Positions 8,736 through 17,281 of a stretch of 56,171 nt of DNA are shown here, piece by piece. The stretch covers positions 1 to 56,171 of the forward strand of contig NZ_CAJXYQ010000023.1 of assembly GCF_913063105.1 (NCBI RefSeq). The letters run 5' to 3'. The DNA comes from an uncultured Draconibacterium sp. (GTDB lineage: Bacteria; Bacteroidota; Bacteroidia; Bacteroidales; Prolixibacteraceae). Each line of letters begins with the position of its first letter. Position 1 is the stretch's first letter. Made by a program: the position numbers and the translations under genes. Below the pieces are notes generated by a model that did not search any database, had not been told where the DNA came from, and saw only the letters and a list, made by a program, of their open reading frames with translations.

Positions 8736-9695
8736 ATGAAAGATATAATAGCACCTATTTCAAAAGAAGCAATTTATGCAGAGTTAACACCTGAGAAATT
8801 GCTTCGAAAAACCAACAAAGGTGGTAACGAAATATACATAATTACAGCACATGACTCTCCGGCAATTATGCACGAATTAGGGCGACTTCGCGAGATCACC
8901 TTTCGCGATGCCGGAGGCGGAACAGGTAAAGAAACTGACATAGACAGTTACGACACAGCTCCTCAACCCTATAAACAACTAATTGTTTGGGACCCGGATG
9001 CCAAAGAAATTCTTGGAGGTTACCGCTATGTGCTATGTGCCGAAGCTCCCCGCGATGAAGCTGGCAACATTAAGCTGGCCACTTCCCGGGTTTTTCATTT
9101 TTCAAAAAAGTTTGAAGAGGAATACCTGCCCTATACACTCGAACTTGGCCGATCGTTTGTTCAACCGGCATACCAATCGAGCAAAGCAGGAGCCAAAGCA
9201 CTTTTTGCACTCGACAATCTATGGGACGGACTTGGTGCCCTTACTGTTGACCATCCAGAGATTAAATATTTTTTTGGAAAAATTACAATGTATGAGCATT
9301 TTCATAATGAAGCTCGCAACCTGATTCAATATTTCTTTAAAAAATATTTCCGCGACAAAGAAAACCTTGTTTACCCTAAAGATCCGGTGGAATTTGACAT
9401 TGACATTCCGGCGATGAAAAAGCTGTTTACCGGCGAAAATTACAAGGAAGACTACAAAATACTGGTACAAAATGTTCGTTCGTTTGATGAAAACATTCCA
9501 CCACTTGTAAATGCGTACATGAACCTGTCGCCATCGATGAAAACCTTTGGAACGATAAAAAATGAGGTTTTTGGCAATGTGCTTGAAACCGGTATTATTT
9601 TAACCATTGACGACATTTACGAAGTTAAAGTTGACCGCCACATTGAAACCTATATAAAAGGAAAAGAGGATGACGAGTGGCCCACGCCTCGTTAG
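8736..9695 (+). CDS. glsB: Glycine N-acyltransferase (GNAT/hemolysin-type), glycine-lipid synthesis
   Basis: This protein of about 319 residues resembles OlsB-type acyl-ACP N-acyltransferases, including Bacteroides GlsB, which makes N-acyl-3-hydroxy-acyl glycine (commendamide type). Recognisable stretches are NKGGNEIYIITAHDSPAIM near the N-terminus, GRLREITFRDAGGGTGKETD, KQLIVWDPDAKEILGGYRY and LELGRSFVQPAYQ. I choose the ATG at 8736 (MKDIIAPISKEAIYAELT) because family similarity starts there; an in-frame ATG at 8673 would add 21 residues without family similarity. It pairs with the PlsC-like gene upstream. A bidirectional terminator follows. Confidence 0.82.
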   Translation: MKDIIAPISKEAIYAELTPEKLLRKTNKGGNEIYIITAHDSPAIMHELGRLREITFRDAGGGTGKETDIDSYDTAPQPYKQLIVWDPDAKEILGGYRYVLCAEAPRDEAGNIKLATSRVFHFSKKFEEEYLPYTLELGRSFVQPAYQSSKAGAKALFALDNLWDGLGALTVDHPEIKYFFGKITMYEHFHNEARNLIQYFFKKYFRDKENLVYPKDPVEFDIDIPAMKKLFTGENYKEDYKILVQNVRSFDENIPPLVNAYMNLSPSMKTFGTIKNEVFGNVLETGIILTIDDIYEVKVDRHIETYIKGKEDDEWPTPR

Positions 9696-9720
9696 TACAA
9701 AAAAAGAATAACTCAAAAAA

Positions 9721-9752
9721 AATGCCCCGGTTCCTGATGGAGCCGGGGCATT
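9721..9752. terminator. Bidirectional terminator between glsB and the purF-like gene
   Basis: A 14-bp stem (AATGCCCCGGTTCC with GGAGCCGGGGCATT, one G-T pair) has a TGAT loop, an A-run on the left and TTTT on the right. It lies between convergent genes and can serve both. Confidence 0.85.
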
Positions 9753-9775
9753 TTAATATCCTATAATTTACTAGG

Positions 9776-11674
9776 CTAATACGCCCTTTCATCTTTTCCT
9801 TCAACAAAATTAATAAACGAACCGTTTACTACCCGGTTACCTCCAGGAGTAGGGTAGTTTCCGGTAAAATACCAGTCGCCCAAATCGTTAGGACAGGCCT
9901 TGTGCAAATTTTCAATAGACTGATACACAATCTCAACCTCTGCATTACAATCTTCGGGTTTTAACAATTCTGCAATTTTATCCGATACCTGCTCAGCGGT
10001 AAAAGGCTTATAAATCTCGCGTACATAATTTACCATTTCCTCTTTAGGTAAATTCTCTTGCTCCTTACACTTTTTATATACCTGCTGAATAATCGACTCT
10101 TTACCGTGGTCTTTCAGCAGCTCGATTGCCGCATTAAAAGCAATAAATTTGTCGAGGCGCGCCATATCAATTCCATAACAATCGGGATACCGGATTTGCG
10201 GCGCCGACGAAACTACAATAATCTTTTTCGGATTTAACCTGTCGAGTATTTTCAAAATACTTTTCTTTAGTGTTGTTCCCCGCACAATTGAGTCGTCGAT
10301 AATCACCAGCGTATCTTTCTTTTTCTGAATAACGCCATAGGTAACATCGTAAACGTGTGCTACCAAATCGTCGCGACTTGCATCGTCGGCAATAAATGTC
10401 CGAAGCTTCACGTCTTTAATGGCAATTTTTTCAACCCGTGGCTCAAACGATAAAATCCGTTTGATATCTGCATCACTCAACGAACCGTTTTTTTGTTGAA
10501 TTTGGTCGATTTTCCAATCTACCAGGTGGTGACGCACTCCATCAACCAAACCATAAAAAGCTGTTTCGGCTGTATTAGGAATATAAGAGAATACGGTATT
10601 TTCGTAATCGTAATCAACAGCTTTTAGCACAATTGGCGTAAGTAAACGTCCCAGTTGTTTACGTTCCTGATAAATGGACTTGTCGCTCCCCCGCGAGAAA
10701 TAGATACGTTCGAAAGAACAGGATGTACGCTTGTGTGGCACCCTAATCATTTCTTTCGAAATTTTTCCATTCTTTTTAATTATTAATCCTTCGCCCGGAC
10801 CAATTTCCTGCACATCGTCTTCCTGCAAATTCATTACCGTCTGAATAACAGGCCTTTCCGATGCCACCACAACAATTTCATCGTCGGCATAATAATGTGC
10901 CGGTCTTATTCCCCACGGATCCCGAACCACAAAAGCATCGCCATGCCCTATTAAACCGGCCATTGCATAACCTCCATCCCAGTCTTTCGATGCGCGCTCC
11001 AAAATATTCTGAATATCCAAATTCTGTTCAATCAGCGGAGAGATCATGTTATTATCGTAGCCCTCGTTTTTGTACCTTCTAAAAAGCAACTGGTTTTCTT
11101 CATCAAGAAAATGCCCAACTTTTTCCAACGCGGTTACGGTATCGGTATATGCTTTAGGATGCTGCCCCAGCTTAAGTAGTACGTTAAACAGCTCATCGGT
11201 ATTGGTGAGGTTAAAATTACCGGCAAGCACCAGGTTTCGCGATTTCCAGTTGTTTTGCCGCATTACCGGATGCGTAAAATCAATACTGTTTTTACCAAAG
11301 GTACCATATCGCAAATGGCCCAGGTAAAGCGTTCCGGCAAACGGAAAATGCTTTTCTGCCCATTCGGGGTCTTGTATGTCAATGTCGTGTCGCTTAGCCT
11401 TTTTCAACGGTTTATTTACCTTATCAAAAACATCTTTTATCGGATTGGGCTCAACCGACCTAAACCGGCTGATGTACGGATTACCCGGCTCAAGCTCTGC
11501 TTTTACACAACAAATCCCGGCGCCGTCCTGTCCGCGGTTGTGTTGCTTTTCCATTAACAGGTAAAGCTTATTCAGGCCGTACTTCCAGGTACCATACTTT
11601 TTTTGATAATAAGATAGCGGTTTTAATAATCGTATTAATGCAATGCCACACTCGTGTTTAATCTGGTCACTCAT
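9776..11674 (-). CDS. purF: Amidophosphoribosyltransferase-type glutamine amidotransferase, long Bacteroidota form
   Basis: The 632-residue protein has an N-terminal Ntn-hydrolase glutaminase domain. The expected nucleophile is Cys9 in HECGIALI, after a short leader that would be removed. RGQDGAG near 48 and LGHLRYGTFG follow. A C-terminal phosphoribosyltransferase domain carries the PRPP loop VIIDDSIVRGTTLKKS. PurF commits PRPP to purine synthesis by forming phosphoribosylamine. Ordinary PurF is about 470-510 residues; this long type occurs in Bacteroidota, often as a second copy, so its exact role is less certain. It overlaps the upstream SPOR-domain gene by 8 bases. Confidence 0.82.
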   Translation of the reverse strand: MSDQIKHECGIALIRLLKPLSYYQKKYGTWKYGLNKLYLLMEKQHNRGQDGAGICCVKAELEPGNPYISRFRSVEPNPIKDVFDKVNKPLKKAKRHDIDIQDPEWAEKHFPFAGTLYLGHLRYGTFGKNSIDFTHPVMRQNNWKSRNLVLAGNFNLTNTDELFNVLLKLGQHPKAYTDTVTALEKVGHFLDEENQLLFRRYKNEGYDNNMISPLIEQNLDIQNILERASKDWDGGYAMAGLIGHGDAFVVRDPWGIRPAHYYADDEIVVVASERPVIQTVMNLQEDDVQEIGPGEGLIIKKNGKISKEMIRVPHKRTSCSFERIYFSRGSDKSIYQERKQLGRLLTPIVLKAVDYDYENTVFSYIPNTAETAFYGLVDGVRHHLVDWKIDQIQQKNGSLSDADIKRILSFEPRVEKIAIKDVKLRTFIADDASRDDLVAHVYDVTYGVIQKKKDTLVIIDDSIVRGTTLKKSILKILDRLNPKKIIVVSSAPQIRYPDCYGIDMARLDKFIAFNAAIELLKDHGKESIIQQVYKKCKEQENLPKEEMVNYVREIYKPFTAEQVSDKIAELLKPEDCNAEVEIVYQSIENLHKACPNDLGDWYFTGNYPTPGGNRVVNGSFINFVEGKDERAY

Positions 11675-12131
11675 ACTGATTTGGTTTCAACAATGGAAAT
11701 TCGATTACATCGGGAACAATAAAAGCAGAGGGATAATCTTTTTGAACCTGCTTATAAAGCTTTAGTGCTTCATTTTTAGTTCTGAAATCACCTACTCGAA
11801 CGCGAAAATTCGGCGCAATAAATTTAATATGTACCGGAAAATCAGGATAGTTTGTAAGGAATTCGGTTTTGGTATCGAGGGCTTGCTTTTTTGCATCCAG
11901 TGCGGAACTAAAAAAGATTTCAACCCTGTAACCACTCATCCCCTCTCTTTTTTGGTTCTTTTCAATGTGCCATTTCAGCATTTTATCCAGCCGTGCATCT
12001 CTGTTCACATTCAAGCCTTCTAAAATTGCAATATCAGTTGAATCAACCGATACTTCTTCATTCAGATCGACCTGGGCGTACGAAAAAGTAATGGCCAGCA
12101 TGCCTGCCAACAGCAGCAAAAAAGTCCTCAT
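11667..12131 (-). CDS. SPOR-domain periplasmic protein
   Basis: The 154-residue protein has an N-terminal signal peptide (MRTFLLLLAGMLAITFSYAQ), a charged linker and a C-terminal SPOR-type repeat of about 75 residues (GYRVEIFFSSALDAKKQA to FIVPDVIEFPLL). SPOR domains bind denuded peptidoglycan glycan strands, usually at division sites. I start it at the ATG at 12131, because the signal peptide begins there and a -7 promoter element lies between this ATG and an upstream in-frame ATG at 12173. Its 3' end overlaps the purF-like start by 8 bases, implying one transcript. Confidence 0.8.
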   Translation of the reverse strand: MRTFLLLLAGMLAITFSYAQVDLNEEVSVDSTDIAILEGLNVNRDARLDKMLKWHIEKNQKREGMSGYRVEIFFSSALDAKKQALDTKTEFLTNYPDFPVHIKFIAPNFRVRVGDFRTKNEALKLYKQVQKDYPSAFIVPDVIEFPLLKPNQYE

Positions 12132-12153
12132 TATTCCTTTTTTATTGAGTGCG

Positions 12154-12161
12154 CAAATATA
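12154..12161 (-). promoter_or_regulatory. -7 promoter element of the SPOR-purF unit (TATATTTG)
   Basis: TATATTTG on the minus strand fits TAnnTTTG exactly. It predicts a transcript start near 12148, about 17 bases before the chosen ATG, and excludes the in-frame ATG at 12173. No strong -33 element is visible. Confidence 0.5.
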
Positions 12162-12295
12162 ATTTAAAAACATCTAAAAGACGAACGGTTTTTATACACA
12201 TATCATTGCCTTTAATCTTTAAGTAATATGCGGCGCGGAAAACAATACGCTTTGCTGTTGATATTTTTTAGACTTTTACATTTTAAAAGTTAGAA

Positions 12296-12303
12296 TAACT
12301 TTG
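12296..12303 (+). promoter_or_regulatory. -7 promoter element of the AhpD-like gene (TAACTTTG)
   Basis: TAACTTTG fits TAnnTTTG exactly, with a T-rich stretch about 19 bases upstream (CTTTT at 12273-12277). The predicted start is near 12310, about 20 bases before the ATG. Confidence 0.5.
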
Positions 12304-12329
12304 CCAAAATAATTTTAAGTAAGGGAGAA

Positions 12330-12671
12330 ATGGGAAATATTGTTGAAGAATTTGGGAGGTACCGCGCTAAAATGAATGAAAAAATTTTGGCTGCCGACAA
12401 TAAGGTTTTAAAACGAATATACAGTTTAGACACCTTAACCTACCAGGACGGCGCCTTAGGTGCCAACGTTAAAGAAATGCTGGGCCTGGCCACATCGTTG
12501 GTTTTACGTTGCGACGATTGTGTAAAATACCACTTAGAAAAATGTCATGAACTAAAGGTAAGTACAGAAGAAATTTTTGAAGTATTTAGTGTTGCCAACG
12601 TGGTTGGAGGTACTATCTGTATTCCGCATACACGAAGAGCGGTTGAATACTGGGAAGAGCTAAACAATTAA
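12330..12671 (+). CDS. Carboxymuconolactone decarboxylase / AhpD-like protein
   Basis: The 113-residue all-helical protein carries the AhpD-type active-site motif CDDCVKYHLEKC: C61, C64 and H68. Proteins of this family either decarboxylate carboxymuconolactone or use the CxxC pair as a thiol peroxidase or reductase partner; the CxxC plus His arrangement favours the second. A purine-rich ribosome site (aagggagaa) is just upstream, unusually clear for this genome. It sits 59 bases before a NifX-like gene on the same strand. Confidence 0.8.
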   Translation: MGNIVEEFGRYRAKMNEKILAADNKVLKRIYSLDTLTYQDGALGANVKEMLGLATSLVLRCDDCVKYHLEKCHELKVSTEEIFEVFSVANVVGGTICIPHTRRAVEYWEELNN

Positions 12672-12730
12672 AAAAAGATTAAACAATTTGAGATATAATT
12701 GTTATTATTAAAAGCAAAAATAAAATAATT

Positions 12731-13051
12731 ATGAGTAAAATATTCGCGATAACATCCTCAGGCAAAACAGAAAGATCTTTTCTCGACCTTCGTTTTGGCA
12801 AATGTGAATACCTGGTACTTTTTGATGTTGCGAAAAACCAATACGCCATCGAAGAGAATCCGTTTATTTCGGAACCACACAGTGGGATAAAGCTTGTAAA
12901 CTACCTAAAAGAGCACGGCGTTACAACCATTGTTACCGGCGAGGTTGGGCCAATGGTTAGCGAACGGCTGGAAAAAGAAAAACTTCAGCTGGTACTTTTA
13001 CACGAAGAACGCATAAGAGTTGACGAGATTATGGATCGCATTGGCAGTTAA
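12731..13051 (+). CDS. NifX/NifB-C-type dinitrogenase iron-molybdenum cofactor domain protein
   Basis: The 106-residue protein matches the small ribonuclease-H-like fold family that includes the NifX and NifB C-terminal domains: IFAITSSG, LDLRFGKCEYLVLFD, NPF, and GVTTIVTGEVGPMVSERLE. Relatives bind iron-molybdenum cofactor precursors or iron-sulfur clusters, but stand-alone copies are common outside nitrogen fixation and have no settled function. No nif genes are in the window. Its 3' end overlaps the convergent YjjX-like gene by 4 bases. Confidence 0.75.
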   Translation: MSKIFAITSSGKTERSFLDLRFGKCEYLVLFDVAKNQYAIEENPFISEPHSGIKLVNYLKEHGVTTIVTGEVGPMVSERLEKEKLQLVLLHEERIRVDEIMDRIGS

Positions 13052-13566
13052 TACAATTTGTGATTCAGAAAAGGAATTAAAGCCAACTCAACGGCTTGTT
13101 TATACAGGACTGTGCGGCTAACTTTACCATTGGTTAAAAGGCCTACAGCTCCTGACTTTTGTTTTGAATTCACCTGGTTAAAAACAATATCGTTAGCTTC
13201 CCCAAGCTCATAACCTTCTTTAATGTATTCGGCAACTTGTGGTGGCAACTGAAACGAAGTTGTTCGGGCCCGGCCATAATTTTCCGCGGCTTTGATAACA
13301 ATCCAGGCAAAAGCCTCGATTCCCGAAACGCCATATTCAATCCCTCCCTCAATACCAATCCAAAACGCAGCATCAGCATAATTTTGTTTGGCATTGTTTA
13401 CGCGGTTTTCCGCCCCGGCCAGTGTTTCTGCATCGCTTTTCGGCTGATCTGAAACACCCGAATCAACCTCAACCCCTTCAACTTCAACATTATCAAAGTA
13501 GGTTTCAAAACCAAGCCTGGCAGCTTTTAGCTTTACCGGATTTTTTGAGGCAACTACAATCTTCAT
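13048..13566 (-). CDS. Inosine/xanthosine triphosphatase, YjjX family
   Basis: The 172-residue protein begins MKIVVASKNPVKLKAARLGF, the typical YjjX/NTPase start, and shows GVSDQPKSDAETLAGAENR and FWIGIEGGIE. The family hydrolyses non-canonical ITP and XTP to keep them out of nucleic acids. I use the ATG at 13566, where conservation starts, instead of an in-frame ATG 39 bases upstream that adds a basic leader. It is convergent with the NifX-like gene. Confidence 0.85.
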   Translation of the reverse strand: MKIVVASKNPVKLKAARLGFETYFDNVEVEGVEVDSGVSDQPKSDAETLAGAENRVNNAKQNYADAAFWIGIEGGIEYGVSGIEAFAWIVIKAAENYGRARTTSFQLPPQVAEYIKEGYELGEANDIVFNQVNSKQKSGAVGLLTNGKVSRTVLYKQAVELALIPFLNHKLY

Positions 13567-13659
13567 TCTTTTCTTTTTATAATTTTCATGCAAGTGAAAC
13601 TTCATAAACCTGCCGGTTCTATTTCTTCACATCAAAAAAATTTACAACTGTGAAAAAAT

Positions 13660-13667
13660 TACTTTTG
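13660..13667 (+). promoter_or_regulatory. Possible -7 element of the GNAT gene (TACTTTTG)
   Basis: TACTTTTG fits TAnnTTTG and would start transcription about 50 bases before the ATG at 13724. No -33 element is evident. Confidence 0.4.
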
Positions 13668-13723
13668 GCGGAATTTAGCGATTTATTAGGAATTATTACT
13701 TTCGTTGGTCTCAAACGAATAAC

Positions 13724-14170
13724 ATGAAAGTACGAAAAGCAAAAGAGCAGGACCATAAAACGATTGTTGATTTTCAGTTGACAATGGCACGCGAAACAGA
13801 AGGCATTGAGTTGCACCAACCAACTGTTGAAGAAGGTGTTTATGCCGTTTTTAGCAACCCCAGCAAGGGATGTTACTACGTAGCCGAAACAGATGAACAA
13901 GTTGTTGGTTCGCTTTTAACCACCTTTGAATGGAGCGATTGGCGAAACGGCACGGTTTTATGGATTCAATCGGTTTATGTGCGGCCCGAGTTCAGAAGAA
14001 AAGGCATTTACCGCCGTATGTACTCGTTTCTGAAACAAAAGGTTATGGACGACCAAAGCCTGAAGGGAATTCGGCTTTATGCCGACAAATCAAACCAGGC
14101 AGCTCATAAAACCTACGAAACGCTGGGAATGAACCAAGACCATTATATTACGTTTGAATGGTTAAAATAA
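13724..14170 (+). CDS. GNAT family N-acetyltransferase
   Basis: The 148-residue protein has the GNAT fold: a short N-terminal beta-alpha part (MKVRKAKEQDHKTIVDFQLTM), the central strand WIQSVYVRPEFRRKGIYRRM containing the acetyl-CoA pyrophosphate loop RRKGIYR, and a C-terminal part with SNQAAHKTYETLGM. It should transfer an acetyl group from acetyl-CoA to an unknown amine. Neighbours do not indicate the substrate. Confidence 0.88.
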   Translation: MKVRKAKEQDHKTIVDFQLTMARETEGIELHQPTVEEGVYAVFSNPSKGCYYVAETDEQVVGSLLTTFEWSDWRNGTVLWIQSVYVRPEFRRKGIYRRMYSFLKQKVMDDQSLKGIRLYADKSNQAAHKTYETLGMNQDHYITFEWLK

Positions 14171-14207
14171 TCAGCTTTTTACAAGTAAACAGGGCAAACA
14201 TACATGC

Positions 14208-14876
14208 ATGAGCAATTTTATTTATAAACTTATTGCAGAGGGGGAGCACCAGCAGCAGGATTTTAAGTTTTGCATAAACGACTCGAAAAAAATTGCCAAA
14301 TCATTGGTTGCTTTTGCAAATACCGATGGCGGACGATTACTTATTGGTGTTAAAGATAACGGCAAAATTGCCGGAATAAGCAGCGATGAAGAATTTTACA
14401 TGATTGAAGCTGCCGCCAAAATATACAGTAAGCCAGCTATTGATTTTACTACCCGCCAATGGAAAATTGGTGGCAAAACAGTTCTTGAAATAGGAATTGA
14501 GGCCAGTGCCTTAAAACCACACTTTGCAAAAGACGAAAATGGAAAATGGCTGGCCTACATCAGAAAAAAAGATGAAAATATTTTGGCGCATAAAATTCAG
14601 ATAGAAGTATGGAAAAAAGCAAAAAGCCCAAAAGGCGTATATTTTACCTACTCTGATGATGAACGCTTTTTGATTGACTATTTAAGAAAAAATGAATTCA
14701 TCACCTTTTCGAAATTTATGCGGCACCAACAATTGCATCGGAAAAAAGCAGAAGAAATTCTCAGTAACTTTGTAATTATAGATATTATAAAAATGAATAC
14801 GACCCAGGAGGGAACTTTTTTCACCTTAAACACAGCGTTTGATGCATTGGAAATGGAAAAGTTCGGAGAACGTTAA
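14208..14876 (+). CDS. AlbA_2 (Schlafen AAA-type) domain protein
   Basis: The 222-residue protein carries the AlbA_2 domain, a putative nucleic-acid or ATP-binding module: EHQQQDFKF, KKIAKSLVAFANTDGGRLLIGVKDNG and GISSDEE within the first 65 residues. The C-terminal part (about 140-220) looks like a winged-helix region. Full-length regulators of this class often have long C-terminal extensions; this one is short. A role in transcription or RNA metabolism is possible but cannot be shown from the sequence. Confidence 0.75.
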   Translation: MSNFIYKLIAEGEHQQQDFKFCINDSKKIAKSLVAFANTDGGRLLIGVKDNGKIAGISSDEEFYMIEAAAKIYSKPAIDFTTRQWKIGGKTVLEIGIEASALKPHFAKDENGKWLAYIRKKDENILAHKIQIEVWKKAKSPKGVYFTYSDDERFLIDYLRKNEFITFSKFMRHQQLHRKKAEEILSNFVIIDIIKMNTTQEGTFFTLNTAFDALEMEKFGER

Positions 14877-14963
14877 CAAACCAATACAATTTTTTATTGT
14901 TTATTTCATATTCGCTGCTTAAAATGCGATACTTTTATACAATCAAAATAAAACACAATTAAT

Positions 14964-16118
14964 ATGTTACAGAAAATTTATATCGCACTACTGTTATCGG
15001 CATTTGGTTTTGTAGCCCTGGGGCAAGACGCCTATCTGAATGCAGAATCGGAGCAAACCGACAAGGTGTACCAGGGAGGGAAACCATACAATGTAAAAAT
15101 GTACCCACAGGAATTTAAATCGGAAAAACCCAAAAATATTATTTTCCTGATTGGAGACGGAATGGGTGTAAGCCAGGTTTTTGCAGGATTAACAGCCAAC
15201 CAGGGTAAATTATTTATTGAAAACTGCCGTTACATTGGTTTTTCCAAAACACAGTCGGCCGACAATTATATTACCGACTCTGCAGCTGGAGGAACTGCAC
15301 TGTCGTGTGGGGTTAAAACCTACAACGGCGCAATTGGCGTTGATGCCGATACTATGAAAATTACCTCTATTTTAGAAGAAGCTGAAGAACACGGACTGGC
15401 AACCGGACTTGTTTCAACGTCGTCGATTACACACGCTACACCGGCCTCTTTTATTGCACATCAGCCCAACCGTGGCATGTACGAGCATATTGCTGCCGAT
15501 TTTTTAGAAATTGATATTGATGTATTCATTGGCGGTGGAATTGCCCACTTTATTAACCGGAAAGATGGACGAAACTTAGTTGAAGAATTAAAAAACAAAG
15601 GTTATACTGTTGAAAACGACATAAAAAAGATGTCGAAAATTAAGAAGGGGAAATTAGCCGGGTTAACTGCTGAGGTGCACAACGGACGGATGGAAGAACG
15701 AGGCGACATGTTGCCAATGGCTACAAATACCGCTTTAAATATTCTGTCGAACAATAATAAAGGATTTTTTCTGATGGTGGAAGGCTCTCAAATAGATTGG
15801 GGCGGCCATGCCAACAGCACCGTTTATATTGTAGAAGACATGCTTGATTTTGATGAAACAGTAGGTGAAGCCATAAAATTTGCTGCCAAAGATGGGGAAA
15901 CTCTTGTATTGGTAACTGCCGACCATGAAACAGGAGGCATGGCCTTAACCGGTGGCAACATAAGCACCGGCATGGTAAAAGCCGGCTATCCCACCAAAAG
16001 CCATACCGGTGTAATGGTTCCGGTTTTTGCTTATGGCCCCGGAGCTAAAAAATTCATTGGGATTATGGATAACACCGATATTCACCATAAAATGAAAAAG
16101 CTTTTGCTTAACAAGTAA
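14964..16118 (+). CDS. Alkaline phosphatase, secreted
   Basis: The 384-residue protein starts with a signal peptide (MLQKIYIALLLSAFGFVALG), so it is exported. The metal-binding motif FLIGDGMGVSQ includes D65, and the catalytic serine is S106 in TDSAAGGTALSCG. Further metal ligands are in HATPASFIAHQ and in ADHETGGMA near the C-terminus. It hydrolyses phosphate monoesters in the periplasm or outside the cell. An imperfect -7-like element (TACTTTTA, about 14929-14936) precedes it and a strong terminator follows. Confidence 0.92.
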   Translation: MLQKIYIALLLSAFGFVALGQDAYLNAESEQTDKVYQGGKPYNVKMYPQEFKSEKPKNIIFLIGDGMGVSQVFAGLTANQGKLFIENCRYIGFSKTQSADNYITDSAAGGTALSCGVKTYNGAIGVDADTMKITSILEEAEEHGLATGLVSTSSITHATPASFIAHQPNRGMYEHIAADFLEIDIDVFIGGGIAHFINRKDGRNLVEELKNKGYTVENDIKKMSKIKKGKLAGLTAEVHNGRMEERGDMLPMATNTALNILSNNNKGFFLMVEGSQIDWGGHANSTVYIVEDMLDFDETVGEAIKFAAKDGETLVLVTADHETGGMALTGGNISTGMVKAGYPTKSHTGVMVPVFAYGPGAKKFIGIMDNTDIHHKMKKLLLNK

Positions 16119-16137
16119 GCTTTAGCTAATTCGGATG

Positions 16138-16176
16138 AAACCGGTATTGAGTCATCATGTTCAGTACCGGTTTTTT
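16138..16176 (+). terminator. Rho-independent terminator of the alkaline phosphatase gene
   Basis: A 13-bp stem (AAACCGGTATTGA paired with TCAGTACCGGTTT, one G-T pair) has a loop of about 10 bases and is followed by a T-run. Confidence 0.85.
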
Positions 16177-16319
16177 ATGATTTCTCGTCATTGTTTACTA
16201 TTTTCCCCTTCAATTTACAACTTGTGAAAAAACATGGCTAAACATCGCAGAGCGGAAAACACCAGGATCATCCATGCGAGTTCCATGTGATACCAGTAAA
16301 AACTATCAATTTAATTCAC

Positions 16320-17267
16320 ATGAAAGAAGCGCTGGAAGTTCTTGATAATGTCAGGCTAAATTTCTCTCCCACCGGTTTATTCGCACTTAACGTTACCATA
16401 GCATTTATAATGTTTGGTGTTGCACTCGACATTAAAATCGAGCATTTTAAGCAGCTTGTTATGCGTCCAAAATCAGTAATTATTGGCGTAATTTCTCAAT
16501 TCTTGCTATTACCGGCTGTAACATTTCTACTTGTGCTCTTGCTTAATCCAACTCCTACGGTAGCGCTTGGTATGTTGCTAATTGCCTCGTGCCCCGGAGG
16601 CAACATCTCAAATTTTATGAGTGCATTGGCTAAGGGCAACCTGGCACTTTCTGTTAGTTTAACAGCTATTGCTACTTTGGCCGCCACTTTTATGACCCCA
16701 ATTAACTTTGCCTTGTGGGGCGATTTGTTTATTAATTTTTACAATACCTCGGGTGGCGGCGAATACCTGGTACCCATAAAAATTGACTTCTTCCAAATGG
16801 TACAAACCGTGGTAATTTTATTGGGTATTCCTGTTGTTGCCGGCCTACTTGTTGCCCAATACCTGCCCTTACTAACACTAAAAATTAAAAAACCTATCCG
16901 AAAAATATCCATCGTAATTTTTATCGGTTTTGTTATTGCTTTGCTGAGCGCTAACTTCGAACACTTTAAAAATTTCATTCATCTGGTGTTCCTGATTGTT
17001 CTTATTCATAATGCCCTTGCCTTAATTACCGGATTTAGTATTAGCAGTTTGTTTCGGCTACCACGCATGGATAAGCGCACCATTACCATTGAAACCGGCA
17101 TACAAAATTCAGGTCTGGCGCTGGTGTTAATGTTCAACCCAAAAATATTCCCCCCAGAGCTTGAATTGGGAGGCATGACAATTATTGCCGCCTGGTGGGG
17201 CGTTTGGCATATTTTAAGTGGTTTTGCTGTATCTTCGTTTATGTCGCGATTTAAATTAACCCGTTAA
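16320..17267 (+). CDS. Bile acid:sodium symporter family transporter
   Basis: This is a polytopic membrane protein of 315 residues in the BASS family, with about 8-10 hydrophobic helices. The typical motifs FGVALDIKIEHF near the N-terminus and SCPGGNISNFMSALAKGNLALS in the middle form the sodium-site region. Substrates of such bacterial members include organic anions and are not deducible here. I use the ATG at 16320; a GTG 33 bases upstream would add an unlikely hydrophilic leader. It is followed after 14 bases by an acyltransferase gene. Confidence 0.85.
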   Translation: MKEALEVLDNVRLNFSPTGLFALNVTIAFIMFGVALDIKIEHFKQLVMRPKSVIIGVISQFLLLPAVTFLLVLLLNPTPTVALGMLLIASCPGGNISNFMSALAKGNLALSVSLTAIATLAATFMTPINFALWGDLFINFYNTSGGGEYLVPIKIDFFQMVQTVVILLGIPVVAGLLVAQYLPLLTLKIKKPIRKISIVIFIGFVIALLSANFEHFKNFIHLVFLIVLIHNALALITGFSISSLFRLPRMDKRTITIETGIQNSGLALVLMFNPKIFPPELELGGMTIIAAWWGVWHILSGFAVSSFMSRFKLTR

Positions 17268-17281
17268 GTTTTGCCTTTAAA

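Noticed and set aside
12132..12173. Upstream in-frame ATG for the SPOR protein
   Set aside because: The signal peptide begins at the later ATG, and the -7 element lies between the two.
16234..16290. 18-codon plus-strand ORF (MAKHRRAENTRIIHASSM) before the BASS transporter
   Set aside because: No terminator, repeat or promoter arrangement supports it; probably chance.
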